Assembly: GCA_002841155.1 (NCBI GenBank)
Contig: PHEH01000003.1
Coordinates: forward strand, 62,001 to 126,000
Reading direction: 5' to 3'
Origin: Alphaproteobacteria bacterium HGW-Alphaproteobacteria-18
Lineage (GTDB): Bacteria; Pseudomonadota; Alphaproteobacteria; Caulobacterales; Hyphomonadaceae
DNA: 64,000 nt
Shown here: piece by piece, positions 26,523-35,437 of the stretch
Layout: each line of letters opens with the position of its first letter
How positions within the stretch are numbered: position 1 is the first letter of the stretch
Position numbers and translations under genes: made by a program
Notes under the pieces: model-generated
Database searches by the model: none
What the model was told of the DNA's origin: nothing
The model's input: the letters and a program-made list of their open reading frames with translations, nothing else

Positions 26523-27655
26523 ATACGTGTCCTGATCCAATCTGACACCACGTCCGCCGCATCATGACGATACTGTGCTGACTCTTCGAAATAATGAGCG
26601 CCGGGTAACATGTCGAGGCGTTTGTCGCCGGCGCCAATCGCTGCATGGATCCTGGCTGCATCACTTGGGAAGACGCCTGTATCCGCCGTCCCCTGAATAA
26701 CCAGAGACGGAACGTCCAGCTTTTTCAGATGGGGCTCGCCCTGACATTTGGACGTCTCGAGACTCCACATCGAAAGCCAGCTCGTCAGCATCGACGCTCG
26801 GCCGATGCTGGGACTACGATTGGCTATTGCCGGATCGCCGCGATAACAGAGGCGCGGCTGGCGATCAGAGGGGTCCAGGGACGGGTCCATGCAGCGCGGG
26901 TCACCCCACATCCGGAACAACGGAAAAATCCGGTCAGGGATACCGGCATCGTTCAGACGTTTGAGCTCTGTCTTTACCCAGTCTGTGATACGCTGGTTCC
27001 GGGCACGCTGAGCGGCACGGTACCTATCGATGAACTCAGGCGAGTAAGGCGGTCCGTTATCCGGGTTGAACGGGTCGAGAGAGGGGTCTGTGGCAACCGG
27101 GTCCCACTCATCTGTAACAGACGCGTCCATCCAGTCCGTCATCACCTCAGGACGGCCGATATGCGCATTGCTAGACACGTAGAGATCAGCCTTTGGCAGA
27201 GCCGACAGGCAGTCTGCCCCGGCGCCTTTCAGGTTCCCGGCGAGCGTCGCTTTCGTAGCTTCAGCCTGGTAGGCAGCCATCAGAGAACCGCCCCCTGAAT
27301 TGCCGAAAAGAACGACAGTCTCCACGCCGGCCTGCTCGCGTAGCCATTTTACGCCGACGCTGATATCTACCAGTGCATGCTCGAGCAGAAACATGTCTTC
27401 AGCGCCGCGATAACGCGTATTCCAGCCGAGGAACCCATAACCCCGCGATGCGAGATAAGCTGCAAAATAATGCTCACTGAAGTCAACATTATAGTGGGTC
27501 GCGATGAAGGCGACCTTCGGATTGGGGGTGCCCTTAGGTGTCCAGTATATACCCTGACAGGGATGGCCTCCGGCCATAATCCTGGGGGATGTCGGCGACA
27601 CACTGCTGACAAACCGGCTGTCGACGGTATCTTCGATTCGGGTATCCTCTGACAT
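26519..27655 (-). CDS. Alpha/beta hydrolase family protein
   Basis: This 378-aa alpha/beta hydrolase has a nucleophile elbow VVLFGNSGGGSLMAAYQ (Ser in GNSGG), an N-terminal PKVAFIATHYNVDFSEHYFA strand with the oxyanion segment, a lid with several Trp and Pro residues (residues 170-290), and a distal Asp/His region VIQGTADTGVFPSDAARIHA and GAHYFEES. No signal peptide is visible, so it should act in the cytoplasm. It is divergent from the MarR gene at 27866 and the gap holds operator copy B. GGAGG is 9 bases upstream of the ATG. It may be an esterase, lactonase or C-C hydrolase. Confidence 0.82.
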   Translation of the reverse strand: MSEDTRIEDTVDSRFVSSVSPTSPRIMAGGHPCQGIYWTPKGTPNPKVAFIATHYNVDFSEHYFAAYLASRGYGFLGWNTRYRGAEDMFLLEHALVDISVGVKWLREQAGVETVVLFGNSGGGSLMAAYQAEATKATLAGNLKGAGADCLSALPKADLYVSSNAHIGRPEVMTDWMDASVTDEWDPVATDPSLDPFNPDNGPPYSPEFIDRYRAAQRARNQRITDWVKTELKRLNDAGIPDRIFPLFRMWGDPRCMDPSLDPSDRQPRLCYRGDPAIANRSPSIGRASMLTSWLSMWSLETSKCQGEPHLKKLDVPSLVIQGTADTGVFPSDAARIHAAIGAGDKRLDMLPGAHYFEESAQYRHDAADVVSDWIRTRI

Positions 27656-27743
27656 TCAGGCAATCCTCCATTTGTCTGTACAGGAAACATGGTGACCTGC
27701 TGTTCCCGCTTGCTCAAGCGGTATCAAACAAGCAGCTAATTGC

Positions 27744-27755
27744 ATAGCTATCTAA
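27744..27755. promoter_or_regulatory. Operator 1, copy B
   Basis: ATAGCTATCTAA matches 9 of 10 fixed positions of TTAGnTAnCTAA, flanked by AT-rich DNA. It lies between the divergent hydrolase (start 27655) and the MarR gene (start 27866). A site in the regulator's own promoter region suggests autoregulation by that MarR protein. Confidence 0.7.
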
Positions 27756-27865
27756 CTATTTTTTCAACATCAACCTAAGTCGTCTCTCTTATGGCACACA
27801 ACCAATGCTTGCTTTGAAAGACCTACCGTCCATATAACTTGTCGATTCACAGGAGCGTATTGAGC

Positions 27866-28357
27866 ATGCAAAAGAAAGCCGGAACTGAGAGCCCTTACTC
27901 CGAATGGAGCAACAGTCTTGGCTATCTTGTGCGGAAGTCCTTCCGGTCGGTTTCCCGTGCCCTGGAAGCCAGAACTTCGAAATACGGGGTAACAGCTTCC
28001 CAATGGCATTTCCTGCGTGTGCTGTGGATCGAAGATGGTATCAGTCAGAGAGAACTCAGTGAGCGCGTAAGTATGCGTGAGCCCACGACGGTGATCGCTG
28101 TGAAACGCCTCGAGAAAGGCGGACTGATCAACCGTAAGCCGAGCACCGAGGATGGGCGCAAGATCAACATTTACCTGACCCCCAAGGCGAGAGCTCTCAA
28201 GGCCAAACTCATGCCGCTTGTGGAAGAAGTGAACGATCTTGCGACCAGAGGCATGACGGCTAAGGAAAAATCAGAGCTCCGCCGCCTGCTCGGCAAGGTC
28301 AACGACAATCTGGAGGCGGAAGACAGGCTGAATAACGCACCCGCTCCCCCGCCCTGA
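27866..28357 (+). CDS. MarR-family transcriptional regulator (regulator of operator 1, proposed)
   Basis: This 163-aa winged-helix protein has a helix-rich start (EWSNSLGYLVRKSFRSVSRALEAR), the helix-turn-helix ISQRELSERVSMREPTTVIAVKRLEKGGLINRK and the wing PSTEDGRKINIYLT, then a C-terminal dimer helix. MarR proteins usually repress and are released by small aromatic or acid ligands. I start at ATG 27866, with AGGAG 10 bases upstream. TTAGnTAnCTAA, found in its promoter region and four other gaps, is a fitting MarR palindrome. The binding is inference. Its 3' end converges on the VOC gene. Confidence 0.85.
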   Translation: MQKKAGTESPYSEWSNSLGYLVRKSFRSVSRALEARTSKYGVTASQWHFLRVLWIEDGISQRELSERVSMREPTTVIAVKRLEKGGLINRKPSTEDGRKINIYLTPKARALKAKLMPLVEEVNDLATRGMTAKEKSELRRLLGKVNDNLEAEDRLNNAPAPPP

Positions 28358-28371
28358 AAAGGGTTGCCGCG

Positions 28372-28917
28372 CTAGAGAGCTTTGGCAGAAACCGGTTCAT
28401 GCGCGACGTCGTGCTCGTCAAACGGTTTCGTCCACGCTGCGAATTCCAGACAGATCCCGTCAGGATCGAAAAAGTAGACAGACCGCACAAACACATCGTC
28501 AGTGACCTCGGCACTCACCTGCATGGGTGAATTGTCGTGGTTCAGGATTGGTGTCACCTCAACACCGCGCTCAATCAGGCGCTGATAGTAAGCATCAAAA
28601 TGCTCAACCGGGACATTCAGCGCAATGTGGTTCATAGATCCGTGCACGGATGTGAATTTCCCCCGGGTGGGCAGATTAGCTGGCGCCGAAATTCCCGGCA
28701 CAGCTTCGGGCGCATCAGGAAACCAGAAGAAGGCGATACAATCCCCGTTTCCACAGTCAAAGAAGAAGTGCTGTCCGGAATTGTTGGGCAGGTTAATCGT
28801 CTTGACCAAGGGCATGCCGAGCGTATCGCGATAAAATTCGACCGTCTTCTTCATGTCGCGGCAGACCAGCGCGAGATGGTTCACGCCTTTAAAATTGAAT
28901 GGACGTTCTTCAGTCAT
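28372..28917 (-). CDS. VOC-superfamily (glyoxalase/dioxygenase fold) protein, paralogue 1
   Basis: This 181-aa protein is two betaalphabeta(beta) modules: the first starts GVNHLALVCRDMKKTVEFY, the second GSMNHIALNVPVEHFDAYY. Likely metal ligands are the His of VNHLAL, Glu/His of the second module (MNHIAL) and Glu in GICLEFAAW. It ends with VRSVYFFDPDGICLEF, a VOC signature. GGAGG precedes the ATG. It is very similar along its length to the VOC gene at 36090. It is divergent from the leuC-like gene with operator copies C and D between. The reaction is not known; glutathione-linked isomerisation or ring cleavage are options. Confidence 0.83.
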   Translation of the reverse strand: MTEERPFNFKGVNHLALVCRDMKKTVEFYRDTLGMPLVKTINLPNNSGQHFFFDCGNGDCIAFFWFPDAPEAVPGISAPANLPTRGKFTSVHGSMNHIALNVPVEHFDAYYQRLIERGVEVTPILNHDNSPMQVSAEVTDDVFVRSVYFFDPDGICLEFAAWTKPFDEHDVAHEPVSAKAL

Positions 28918-28967
28918 GTGTCCTCCCGCCCTGCCTGTTAAACTGACTTCTGGAGGGCTTATTTTAG

Positions 28968-28979
28968 GTAGTTAGCTAA
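28968..28979. promoter_or_regulatory. Operator 1, copy C
   Basis: GTAGTTAGCTAA matches 9 of 10 fixed positions of TTAGnTAnCTAA (read on the other strand as TTAGCTAACTAC). It lies 51 bases upstream of the VOC start at 28917 in the gap shared with the leuC-like gene. Confidence 0.65.
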
Positions 28980-29057
28980 TATATCCGACTGCCTCTGGCA
29001 ACTGCTGCAAGCGCTGCTCTGACCTCCAGACTTGCCAAACTTTGTATAACAAATAGG

Positions 29058-29069
29058 TTAGCTATCTAA
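29058..29069. promoter_or_regulatory. Operator 1, copy D (perfect)
   Basis: TTAGCTATCTAA matches all ten fixed positions of TTAGnTAnCTAA. It lies 36 bases upstream of the leuC-like start at 29105, where it could block the polymerase. Copies C and D are about 90 bp apart, one near each divergent start. Confidence 0.75.
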
Positions 29070-29104
29070 TTGTTTTCCATTACTCTCAATCGAGGCAGCC
29101 TGAT

Positions 29105-30529
29105 TTGTTTTCAGATTCTCACGCGCAGACGCCGCCCCGTACGCTTTATGAAAAACTCTGGGATGCACACCTGGTCGCCGAAGACGACGGCGAAGCGATT
29201 TTATATGTCGATCTGCATATGCTGCACGAAGTAACCTCGCCGCAGGCTTTTGAGCGCCTTCGGGAGTTCGGGCGCCCGCTCAGGCGCCCTGACCTCACTC
29301 TGGCGATGGCAGACCATTGTGTCCCCACGACGGGCCAAGGGCTGGGAATTGCAGGGGTGGAGGATGACATTTCCCGGATTCAGATCGATATGCTTGCCTG
29401 CAACAGCGAGGCGTTCGGCGTTGAACATTTCACGCTCGGCGATATCCGCAACGGGATCGTGCATGTGGTTGGGCCTGAACAGGGCCGGTCACTGCCGGGC
29501 ATGACCATTGTCTGCGGCGACAGTCACACTTCCACGCATGGCGCTTTTGGGGCATTGGCATTTGGTATTGGCACCTCTGAAATTGAGCATGTCATGGCGA
29601 CCCAGTCCATCCGGCAGAGAAAGGCACGTAATCTGCGGGTCACCGTAAACGGACAGCTGCGTCCAGGCATTACGGCCAAAGACCTTGCGCTCACCATCGT
29701 TGCCAGGCTGGGCGTTGACGGCGCGACGGACCACGTGATCGAGTATTGCGGGGAGGCCATCACGGCTCTTTCCATGGAAGCCCGTATGACGCTCTGCAAT
29801 ATGAGCATAGAGGCTGGCGCACGAGCTGGACTGGTGGCGCCCGATCAGACGACATTCGAATATCTCAGAACGCGCATGCCTGAAGACAGCTGGAGCGCAC
29901 GGCTTCCCAACTGGAAGACCTTCTTTACCGATGGCGGCGCCGCCTTTGATTATGAAATCACGCTCGACGCGGCGGCTATTAGCCCGGTTGTCAGCTGGGG
30001 TATCAATCCGGCACAAAGCATTGGCATTGATCAGAGAGTACCTGATCCCGCGCGTCAGGAAGATGCCAAGTTACGTGCCGTCACAGAACGTGCGCTCGCG
30101 TATATGCATCTTCAACCTGATGCACCGATTGCAGGGACATCCATTGATCGCGTCTTTATTGGCTCCTGCACAAACGGGCGGATTGAAGACCTTAGGGCTG
30201 CTGCGGGTATTCTCAGACAACGGCGTATTGCAGAACACGTGAGCGCAATTGTTGTCCCTGGATCAGGACTTGTCCGGCAGGCCGCTGAAAAGGAGGGCCT
30301 GGACAGAATATTCATAGAGGCAGGTTTCGAATGGCGTGAACCGGGCTGCTCAATGTGCGCAGCCATGAATGCCGATCGGCTGACCACCGGGGAGCGTTGC
30401 GCATCGACATCCAACCGGAATTTCGAGAACCGCCAGGGTCCGGGGGGACGCACCCACCTTATGAGCCCGGCGATGGCCGCCGCCGCCGCCATAACGGGTC
30501 AGATCACGGACTTCCGGCGTCTAATCTGA
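29105..30529 (+). CDS. LeuC-like aconitase-superfamily large subunit
   Basis: This 474-aa protein matches the large subunit of 3-isopropylmalate dehydratase. It begins [15 protein letters not shown], carries [28 protein letters not shown] (substrate loop), and three cysteine ligands for the 4Fe-4S cluster in GSCTNGR and PGCSMC. LeuC/LeuD isomerise isopropylmalate; paralogues act on citraconate, dimethylmalate or homocitrate. The start is TTG 29105, with GAGG about 10 bases upstream and no other start before the conserved block. Its partner small subunit is encoded convergently at 30559-31152, an uncommon layout. Operator copy D lies upstream. Given the catabolic neighbours, leucine synthesis is unlikely. 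Confidence 0.88.
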   Translation: MFSDSHAQTPPRTLYEKLWDAHLVAEDDGEAILYVDLHMLHEVTSPQAFERLREFGRPLRRPDLTLAMADHCVPTTGQGLGIAGVEDDISRIQIDMLACNSEAFGVEHFTLGDIRNGIVHVVGPEQGRSLPGMTIVCGDSHTSTHGAFGALAFGIGTSEIEHVMATQSIRQRKARNLRVTVNGQLRPGITAKDLALTIVARLGVDGATDHVIEYCGEAITALSMEARMTLCNMSIEAGARAGLVAPDQTTFEYLRTRMPEDSWSARLPNWKTFFTDGGAAFDYEITLDAAAISPVVSWGINPAQSIGIDQRVPDPARQEDAKLRAVTERALAYMHLQPDAPIAGTSIDRVFIGSCTNGRIEDLRAAAGILRQRRIAEHVSAIVVPGSGLVRQAAEKEGLDRIFIEAGFEWREPGCSMCAAMNADRLTTGERCASTSNRNFENRQGPGGRTHLMSPAMAAAAAITGQITDFRRLI

Positions 30530-30558
30530 CCCGGTCCGCACAAGGCAGTGATAGAAAA

Positions 30559-31152
30559 TCAGCCCCCCTCGCGCGCCATCTCAAACAGGGTCAGCGCCTT
30601 CTTGTGTCTGAGCGTTCGGGAAATATCATCAAGTCCTTCGAGCAGAACGTTCCGAATATCCGTGCGCACGGAAAAGGCGTATTGCCGTCCGTCCGGGCCC
30701 GTTACTTTTTCCTGGTCCAGGTCGACACTCATCACCACGCCATGAACGCCCGCAATATCGCGTATGAGCGCCTCGCAAACATCGGCCGGCAGGCGCACAG
30801 GCAGAACACCGTTCTTTACACAATTGGTTGCGAATATGGACCCGAAGCTGGGTGCGATGAGCGCCCGAATACCAAAATCACTCAGCGCCCATACAGCGTG
30901 CTCGCGTGACGATCCGCAACCGAAGTTCTCATAGGTGACGAGTATCTGCGCTTCACGCCCCTCCGGACGGTTTAGAACGAACTCTTCCCGCTCGGATCCA
31001 TCAGGATCATAGCGCCAGTCATTGAACAGGCGGCGCCCCAGCCCCTCCCGGGACAGAGTTTTCATATACCGGGCAGGCAGGATCTGATCTGTGTCGATAT
31101 GGGCGACCGGCAAAACGGCTGCCGCCCCGGTCACCGTCCGAAAGGGCTTCAT
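30559..31152 (-). CDS. LeuD-like aconitase-superfamily small subunit
   Basis: This 197-aa swivel domain has HIDTDQILPARYMKT, then ENFGCGSSREHAVWAL and FGSIFATNCVKNGVLPV, all LeuD signatures. It should pair with the LeuC-like protein encoded on the facing strand (29105-30529), with the two genes meeting tail to tail 29 bp apart. It is the last gene of a minus-strand unit with the TonB receptor and DUF3237 upstream (3-base gap to DUF3237). That puts a cytoplasmic enzyme subunit in a receptor operon. The ribosome site GAGGG is close to the ATG. Confidence 0.9.
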   Translation of the reverse strand: MKPFRTVTGAAAVLPVAHIDTDQILPARYMKTLSREGLGRRLFNDWRYDPDGSEREEFVLNRPEGREAQILVTYENFGCGSSREHAVWALSDFGIRALIAPSFGSIFATNCVKNGVLPVRLPADVCEALIRDIAGVHGVVMSVDLDQEKVTGPDGRQYAFSVRTDIRNVLLEGLDDISRTLRHKKALTLFEMAREGG

Positions 31153-31155
31153 CCC

Positions 31156-31626
31156 TCAAAGTACCTCAAACACGTTATACCGCACTGCACCCCCAATGGA
31201 CTCCCCCAAGCCCACCGCGACGATGTTGTTCAGCCAAGCATATCTTTCATCCCCGGTCTCAAAGATCGGCGTCGTGCGGAAGTACACCTGCGCGCGCTCT
31301 TCCTCCGTCGCCGGACCGCCCCGCAGCGAGAACTCCCGCACCTTACTCATCGGGCGCAGCACCCCGCGATAGGACACGTAAATCAGCGCGCCATCATGGG
31401 TTTCGATCGTGACGCGGGCATCGAGTCGCAGCGTTTCCTGGTCATCAATGGTGGCCCAGTCACCGCCGCCGGGCACGACACGGCCGCGCAGGCGGTCGCC
31501 CTCGACGAGGCCGCCTGTCAGCACCGCAATCATACGCCGACCGAAATGAGCTTTCCCGATCGTCTGCTGCGGGTCGTCAAGATCGGCGCGGTAGGTACAG
31601 AGATATCGGAACTGGGGGGGTTGCAT
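31156..31626 (-). CDS. DUF3237 family protein
   Basis: This 156-aa protein reads from PPQFRYLCTYRADLDDPQ through LTGGLVEGDRLRGRVVPGGGDW and IYVSYRGVLRP to VYFRTTPIFETGDERYAWLNN, the DUF3237 layout. It is a small beta-barrel-like fold of unknown role often placed in aromatic or ester catabolic operons. It lies between the TonB receptor (59-bp gap) and the LeuD-like gene (3-bp gap) in one minus-strand operon. GGAGCC lies 8 bases before the ATG. Confidence 0.83.
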   Translation of the reverse strand: MQPPQFRYLCTYRADLDDPQQTIGKAHFGRRMIAVLTGGLVEGDRLRGRVVPGGGDWATIDDQETLRLDARVTIETHDGALIYVSYRGVLRPMSKVREFSLRGGPATEEERAQVYFRTTPIFETGDERYAWLNNIVAVGLGESIGGAVRYNVFEVL

Positions 31627-31685
31627 GGTATCAGGCTCCTTAGCGAAAACTGCGCCGGACCTGTGAGGCCTGGCGCAGATCCGGT

Positions 31686-33878
31686 TTACATTGTGTAGGA
31701 CAGGCTCACACCATAGGTGCGCGGGGGCGTGTAAGGGACGAGGGTCTGCCGGAAAGGGCCGAAATAGGTGACATAGGTCGGCACCAGCTCATCGGTCAGG
31801 TTCTTGCCCCAGAGAGAAACTTCCCACCGGTCGTCAGGCAGGGTCAGGGCCAGTCTGGCATCGAGATTATCATGCGATGGCCAGAGCTGGGCATCGATAT
31901 TGGACGCCTCGAAAAAAGCATCCCCCACCCAAGCGTAATCTATCCGGGCGAGCACGCGCCAGTCACCGAGCGGGGCCTCATACTGGGCGCCCATATTGAA
32001 TTTATCTGACGGTGACCGCGGCAGCTCATTGCCGGTGAAATCTGAGCCCGGGATCTGATACTCGACAAACTCCGTATCGAGATAGGAATAACTCCCGTCG
32101 ATCCGAAACTGGTCTGTCAGACGCCCCACGAACTCGACCTCAAACCCCTGAATTTCAGCCTTCGCCGCATTGCTGACGACAACGCAGCAAAGCGGGACCA
32201 GCTGCGAGATCTGCAGGTCTTCATAATCAGTTTTGAACAGCGCCGCGTTGAGTATCAGCCGGCGCTGCAGCCATTCAGTCTTTGCGCCGATTTCGTAGCC
32301 CCAGGCAAATTCGGGATCATATGCTGTCGAGGCGCCGGCAGCTGTGCCAGACAGGCCCTGGAAACCCCCACTTTTATAACCTTTGGCTGCGGACGCGTAG
32401 ACCATGACATTATCAGCAGCCTTCCAGTTCAGTGCAAAGCGCGGGGTAAAGGCGTCCCACTCCTGCGACGCCTCAACATCGTACCCGTCAAGACTACCAA
32501 GAGGGGGCGGAAGGCCGGGGCCGGCCACTTTGAAGCCGGCAAAGGTGCCGCTCTTTTCTTCCCATGTCATCCGGGCGCCTGCCGTCGCGGTTAGTCTTTC
32601 CGTCAGATCATAATCAAACTGTCCGAATACGGCGAAACTCTTTGCATTGACGGACTGTGGATATATTGCCGTGCCCGTTTGTGCCGGCGCCGGAAAATCC
32701 TGAATCTGCCCTTGAAGGCGATCAATCTCCTCATCGAGATAGTAAAGCCCGACCTGCCCCTGAAGCCGGTCATTCAGCGCTTCAAAAGCAAAGCGCAGCT
32801 CCTGGCTGAACTGCGTCGCATCCTCTTGGCCAAAATCAGTTGACTCGATCTGAGTCGGCGGGTTGACGGGATTGCTGAAGAACGGGGTAACGAATTTGTA
32901 CTTCACGTCGCGCAGTGCCGTCAGGGAGGTCAGGGTGCCGAACGTCGTGTCCCAGGTCACCTCAGCGCTGTAGGATCCGATCTGTCGAAAAATCTGCCCG
33001 TCCGTATAGGCATTCACGATGCGTGGATCGGGATTGACACCGACGCAGTGGACCCCGCCATTAAAGGACGTATCGCAGTTGTTATCCCGCGGGTTACCGA
33101 GTTGATCCTGTTGGGCGAGATCAGCCCTCAGGACAATATCAATGCTGTCCGACGGCAGAAGCCGCAGGGCCGCCCGCGCCGTAGTGACTTTCTGATTGTT
33201 GACGGCATTGCCCGTCGTCTCATTGAATTCAAACCCGTCACGCTGCTTGTGCGCCACGCCCGCGGACAGGAAGACTTTTTCGGACAGGGGCATGTTTCCC
33301 CGAACCGTGAGATTGTATCTGTCGAAATTTCCCGCCGTACCTTCAGCAAAGAAAGACGGCGTGTCCGACGGTTTGCGGCTCACAAACTGGATCAGGCCGC
33401 CGATCGCATTCTTGCCGAAGAGGGTGCCTTGCGGTCCCCGCAGGACTTCCACCCGCTCAAGGTCCAGAACATCGAGGTCCACCGTTCCGCCCCGGCCCGC
33501 ATAAACTCCGTCCACAAAGACGACAACGGAGCCATCGCCCCCGGCATTCTGACTGATGCCAGCTGCCGTCCCGATGCCACGCATCGAGAAGTTGTTCTGA
33601 ACAGGGTCAACTGCTCCGACCGTCAGTCCGGGCGTCCTCAGCGCCAGATCCTGAATTGTTTCAATACTGTTGTTTTTCAGCTGTTCTGCGCTGAAAGCCG
33701 TTACCGCCACCGGCACATCCTGCAGGCTCTGCTCGCGGCGCTGAGCAGTCACCACGACAGTCTCGTAAGTGATCTCGCTGTCTGTTTCGTCCGCCTGGCG
33801 TGCGTAAGCCGGCAGCGCTATCACCGGCCCGATTAGCGCCAGCGTGAGGACAATCTGTCTCCCCGATAGTCTTAACAT
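31686..33878 (-). CDS. TonB-dependent outer-membrane receptor
   Basis: This 730-aa receptor has a signal peptide (LTLALIGPVIALPAYA), the TonB box-plus-plug start YETVVVTAQRREQSLQDVPV, plug signatures VFVDGVYAGRGGTVDLDV and LERVEVLRGPQGTLFGKNAIGG, and a beta-barrel ending RTYGVSLSYTM. The QRREQSLQDVP plug is the IroE/FpvA-like type abundant in sphingomonads and Caulobacterales, often for plant or aromatic compounds. AAGGAGG lies 7 bases before the ATG. It heads the operon receptor-DUF3237-leuD and shares a gap and operator copies E with the divergent MFS gene. The ligand is unknown. Confidence 0.92.
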   Translation of the reverse strand: MLRLSGRQIVLTLALIGPVIALPAYARQADETDSEITYETVVVTAQRREQSLQDVPVAVTAFSAEQLKNNSIETIQDLALRTPGLTVGAVDPVQNNFSMRGIGTAAGISQNAGGDGSVVVFVDGVYAGRGGTVDLDVLDLERVEVLRGPQGTLFGKNAIGGLIQFVSRKPSDTPSFFAEGTAGNFDRYNLTVRGNMPLSEKVFLSAGVAHKQRDGFEFNETTGNAVNNQKVTTARAALRLLPSDSIDIVLRADLAQQDQLGNPRDNNCDTSFNGGVHCVGVNPDPRIVNAYTDGQIFRQIGSYSAEVTWDTTFGTLTSLTALRDVKYKFVTPFFSNPVNPPTQIESTDFGQEDATQFSQELRFAFEALNDRLQGQVGLYYLDEEIDRLQGQIQDFPAPAQTGTAIYPQSVNAKSFAVFGQFDYDLTERLTATAGARMTWEEKSGTFAGFKVAGPGLPPPLGSLDGYDVEASQEWDAFTPRFALNWKAADNVMVYASAAKGYKSGGFQGLSGTAAGASTAYDPEFAWGYEIGAKTEWLQRRLILNAALFKTDYEDLQISQLVPLCCVVVSNAAKAEIQGFEVEFVGRLTDQFRIDGSYSYLDTEFVEYQIPGSDFTGNELPRSPSDKFNMGAQYEAPLGDWRVLARIDYAWVGDAFFEASNIDAQLWPSHDNLDARLALTLPDDRWEVSLWGKNLTDELVPTYVTYFGPFRQTLVPYTPPRTYGVSLSYTM

Positions 33879-33919
33879 CGCGTTTCCTCCTTGAATGGGA
33901 TCAACCCCGCCAGGTCATT

Positions 33920-33947
33920 TTGACTCTGGATTTTTTTTGCTTAGATA
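33920..33947 (+). promoter_or_regulatory. Candidate promoter for MFS gene
   Basis: TTGACT (33920-33925) is followed after 16 bases by TAGATA (33942-33947), a sigma-70-like pair with a T8 spacer. The -10 element lies inside operator copy E1, which would explain repression. The TAGATA box is weak. Confidence 0.4.
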
Positions 33948-33952
33948 GCTAA
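33941..33952. promoter_or_regulatory. Operator 1, copy E1 (perfect)
   Basis: TTAGATAGCTAA matches all ten fixed positions of TTAGnTAnCTAA. It sits in the gap between the divergent TonB receptor (start 33878) and MFS gene (start 34028), over a candidate -10 box of the latter. Confidence 0.75.
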
Positions 33953-33959
33953 GCACTAA

Positions 33960-33971
33960 TCAGACAGCTAA
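33960..33971. promoter_or_regulatory. Operator 1, copy E2 (weaker)
   Basis: TCAGACAGCTAA matches 8 of 10 fixed positions of TTAGnTAnCTAA, 19 bp from copy E1 (about two helical turns). A second site at this spacing suggests two dimers bind cooperatively. Confidence 0.55.
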
Positions 33972-34027
33972 TATAAAATGTCGTGTACGGCAACAGACTG
34001 CGAGCGCGGTGGCCGAGGGAGGAAAAA

Positions 34028-35437
34028 GTGAAGCCCCAGGAACCTCCCGTAACGGGCAAGGATGATCCGGATATGACCGCGACAGGCGCTGGCCCCACCC
34101 CGCCTTGGCCGTCACCGGTCTATAGTTGGTATGTCGTTGGCGTTCTGCTGCTTGCCTACACGCTGTCGTTTATCGACAGGATGATTCTCAGCCTTCTTGT
34201 GACGCCTGTGCGCGCAGCGCTAGATATAACGGACACGCAGTTCAGCCTACTTATCGGTCTGGCCTTCGCGCTTTTCTATACCTTAGCCGGCCTGCCACTC
34301 GCCTGGATCGCAGACAGGTATAGCCGCCGAAATCTCATCGTTGGCGGAATCGGGCTCTGGAGTTTCATGACCCTTCTTTGCGGAACAGCGACAAATTATG
34401 CTGGACTGTTCCTGGCGCGGGTCGGCGTAGGTGTCGGCGAAGCAACCCTCTCGCCGGCTGCCTATTCTCTCCTGAGCGATTATTTTCCGCGCGAAAAGCT
34501 CTCCCGCGCAATCGCCGTGTACTCCATTGGCGTGCCGCTTGGGTCCGGAATCGCCCTGATTCTCGGAGCGCTCGTCATCAAAGCCATCCTGGATTACCCG
34601 GCCATTCACCTGCCCTTTCTGGGTGAAGTGGAAGCCTGGCGCCTGACCTTTGCTGTGGTGGCCCTTCCCGGCCTCCTCCTCAGCATCCTTATGCTGACGA
34701 TACGGGAGCCTTTCCGCCGGGGACGCGTTTCCAGAACCGACACGAAATCGGGCTCTCAGAGTTTCCGGGCGCATGTTATTACGCACAAGATCGCCCTGGG
34801 TTGTCTGTTCGCGGGCATGTCCCTGATCGGAATGGTCATGTACGGCTCCATTGCCTGGATCCCGGCCTTCCTGTCGCGCAGCTATCCGATCAGCATCACC
34901 GATGCAGGCCTCTGGTTCGGGGCCATCATGGCAGTCTGCGGCGCAGGCGGGCTGGTCCTGGGCGGGTTCGTGGCCGACCGGATGTTTGCTAAAGGCCATA
35001 CGGACGCACATATCCGAACGATGCGTTTATCGCTCCTGCTAGGCGGTCCCTTTCTTATTCTTACGCCGCTAATGCCTTCGGCACCGCTCGCACTCGCGCT
35101 GCTCGCCCCCGGTTTCCTGCTGATCACGATGCATGGGATTGGCAGTGTCGCTCTGCAGCTGATGACACCCAACGACTACCGGGCCCGTATAACAGCGCTC
35201 TACTTTTTTGTAGTCAACCTGATCGGCCTCGGCCTAGGCCCGACGGCCATTGCGCTCGTGACCGACTTTGTCTTCCAAGACGATGGCGCGCTGAGATACT
35301 CTATTTTTCTGGTCTCCGGTATCGCTTTGCCGGCAGCCGCCTTAATTCTGACCTTTGGACTCGCCCCGTTCCGCCGGAGCATGGCGCATGTCGCTACCCT
35401 CACAACAACTGAAGCGCGGGCGGAAGCATCAGCTTAA
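34028..35437 (+). CDS. MFS transporter (spinster/ACS-like)
   Basis: This 469-aa carrier has 12 hydrophobic segments with the A-like loop LPLAWIADRYSRRNLI after helix 2 and the FIDRMILSLLVTPVRAALDITDTQFSLL helix 1 region typical of spinster-type MFS proteins. It is placed in the inner membrane and probably moves an organic acid or aromatic compound after TonB uptake. I start at GTG 34028, with GGGAGG 5-7 bases upstream; a GTG at 33983 lacks a ribosome site. It overlaps the opposing MarR gene by 4 bases at the 3' ends. The MFS genes at 37523 and 52573 are similar. Confidence 0.88.
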   Translation: MKPQEPPVTGKDDPDMTATGAGPTPPWPSPVYSWYVVGVLLLAYTLSFIDRMILSLLVTPVRAALDITDTQFSLLIGLAFALFYTLAGLPLAWIADRYSRRNLIVGGIGLWSFMTLLCGTATNYAGLFLARVGVGVGEATLSPAAYSLLSDYFPREKLSRAIAVYSIGVPLGSGIALILGALVIKAILDYPAIHLPFLGEVEAWRLTFAVVALPGLLLSILMLTIREPFRRGRVSRTDTKSGSQSFRAHVITHKIALGCLFAGMSLIGMVMYGSIAWIPAFLSRSYPISITDAGLWFGAIMAVCGAGGLVLGGFVADRMFAKGHTDAHIRTMRLSLLLGGPFLILTPLMPSAPLALALLAPGFLLITMHGIGSVALQLMTPNDYRARITALYFFVVNLIGLGLGPTAIALVTDFVFQDDGALRYSIFLVSGIALPAAALILTFGLAPFRRSMAHVATLTTTEARAEASA

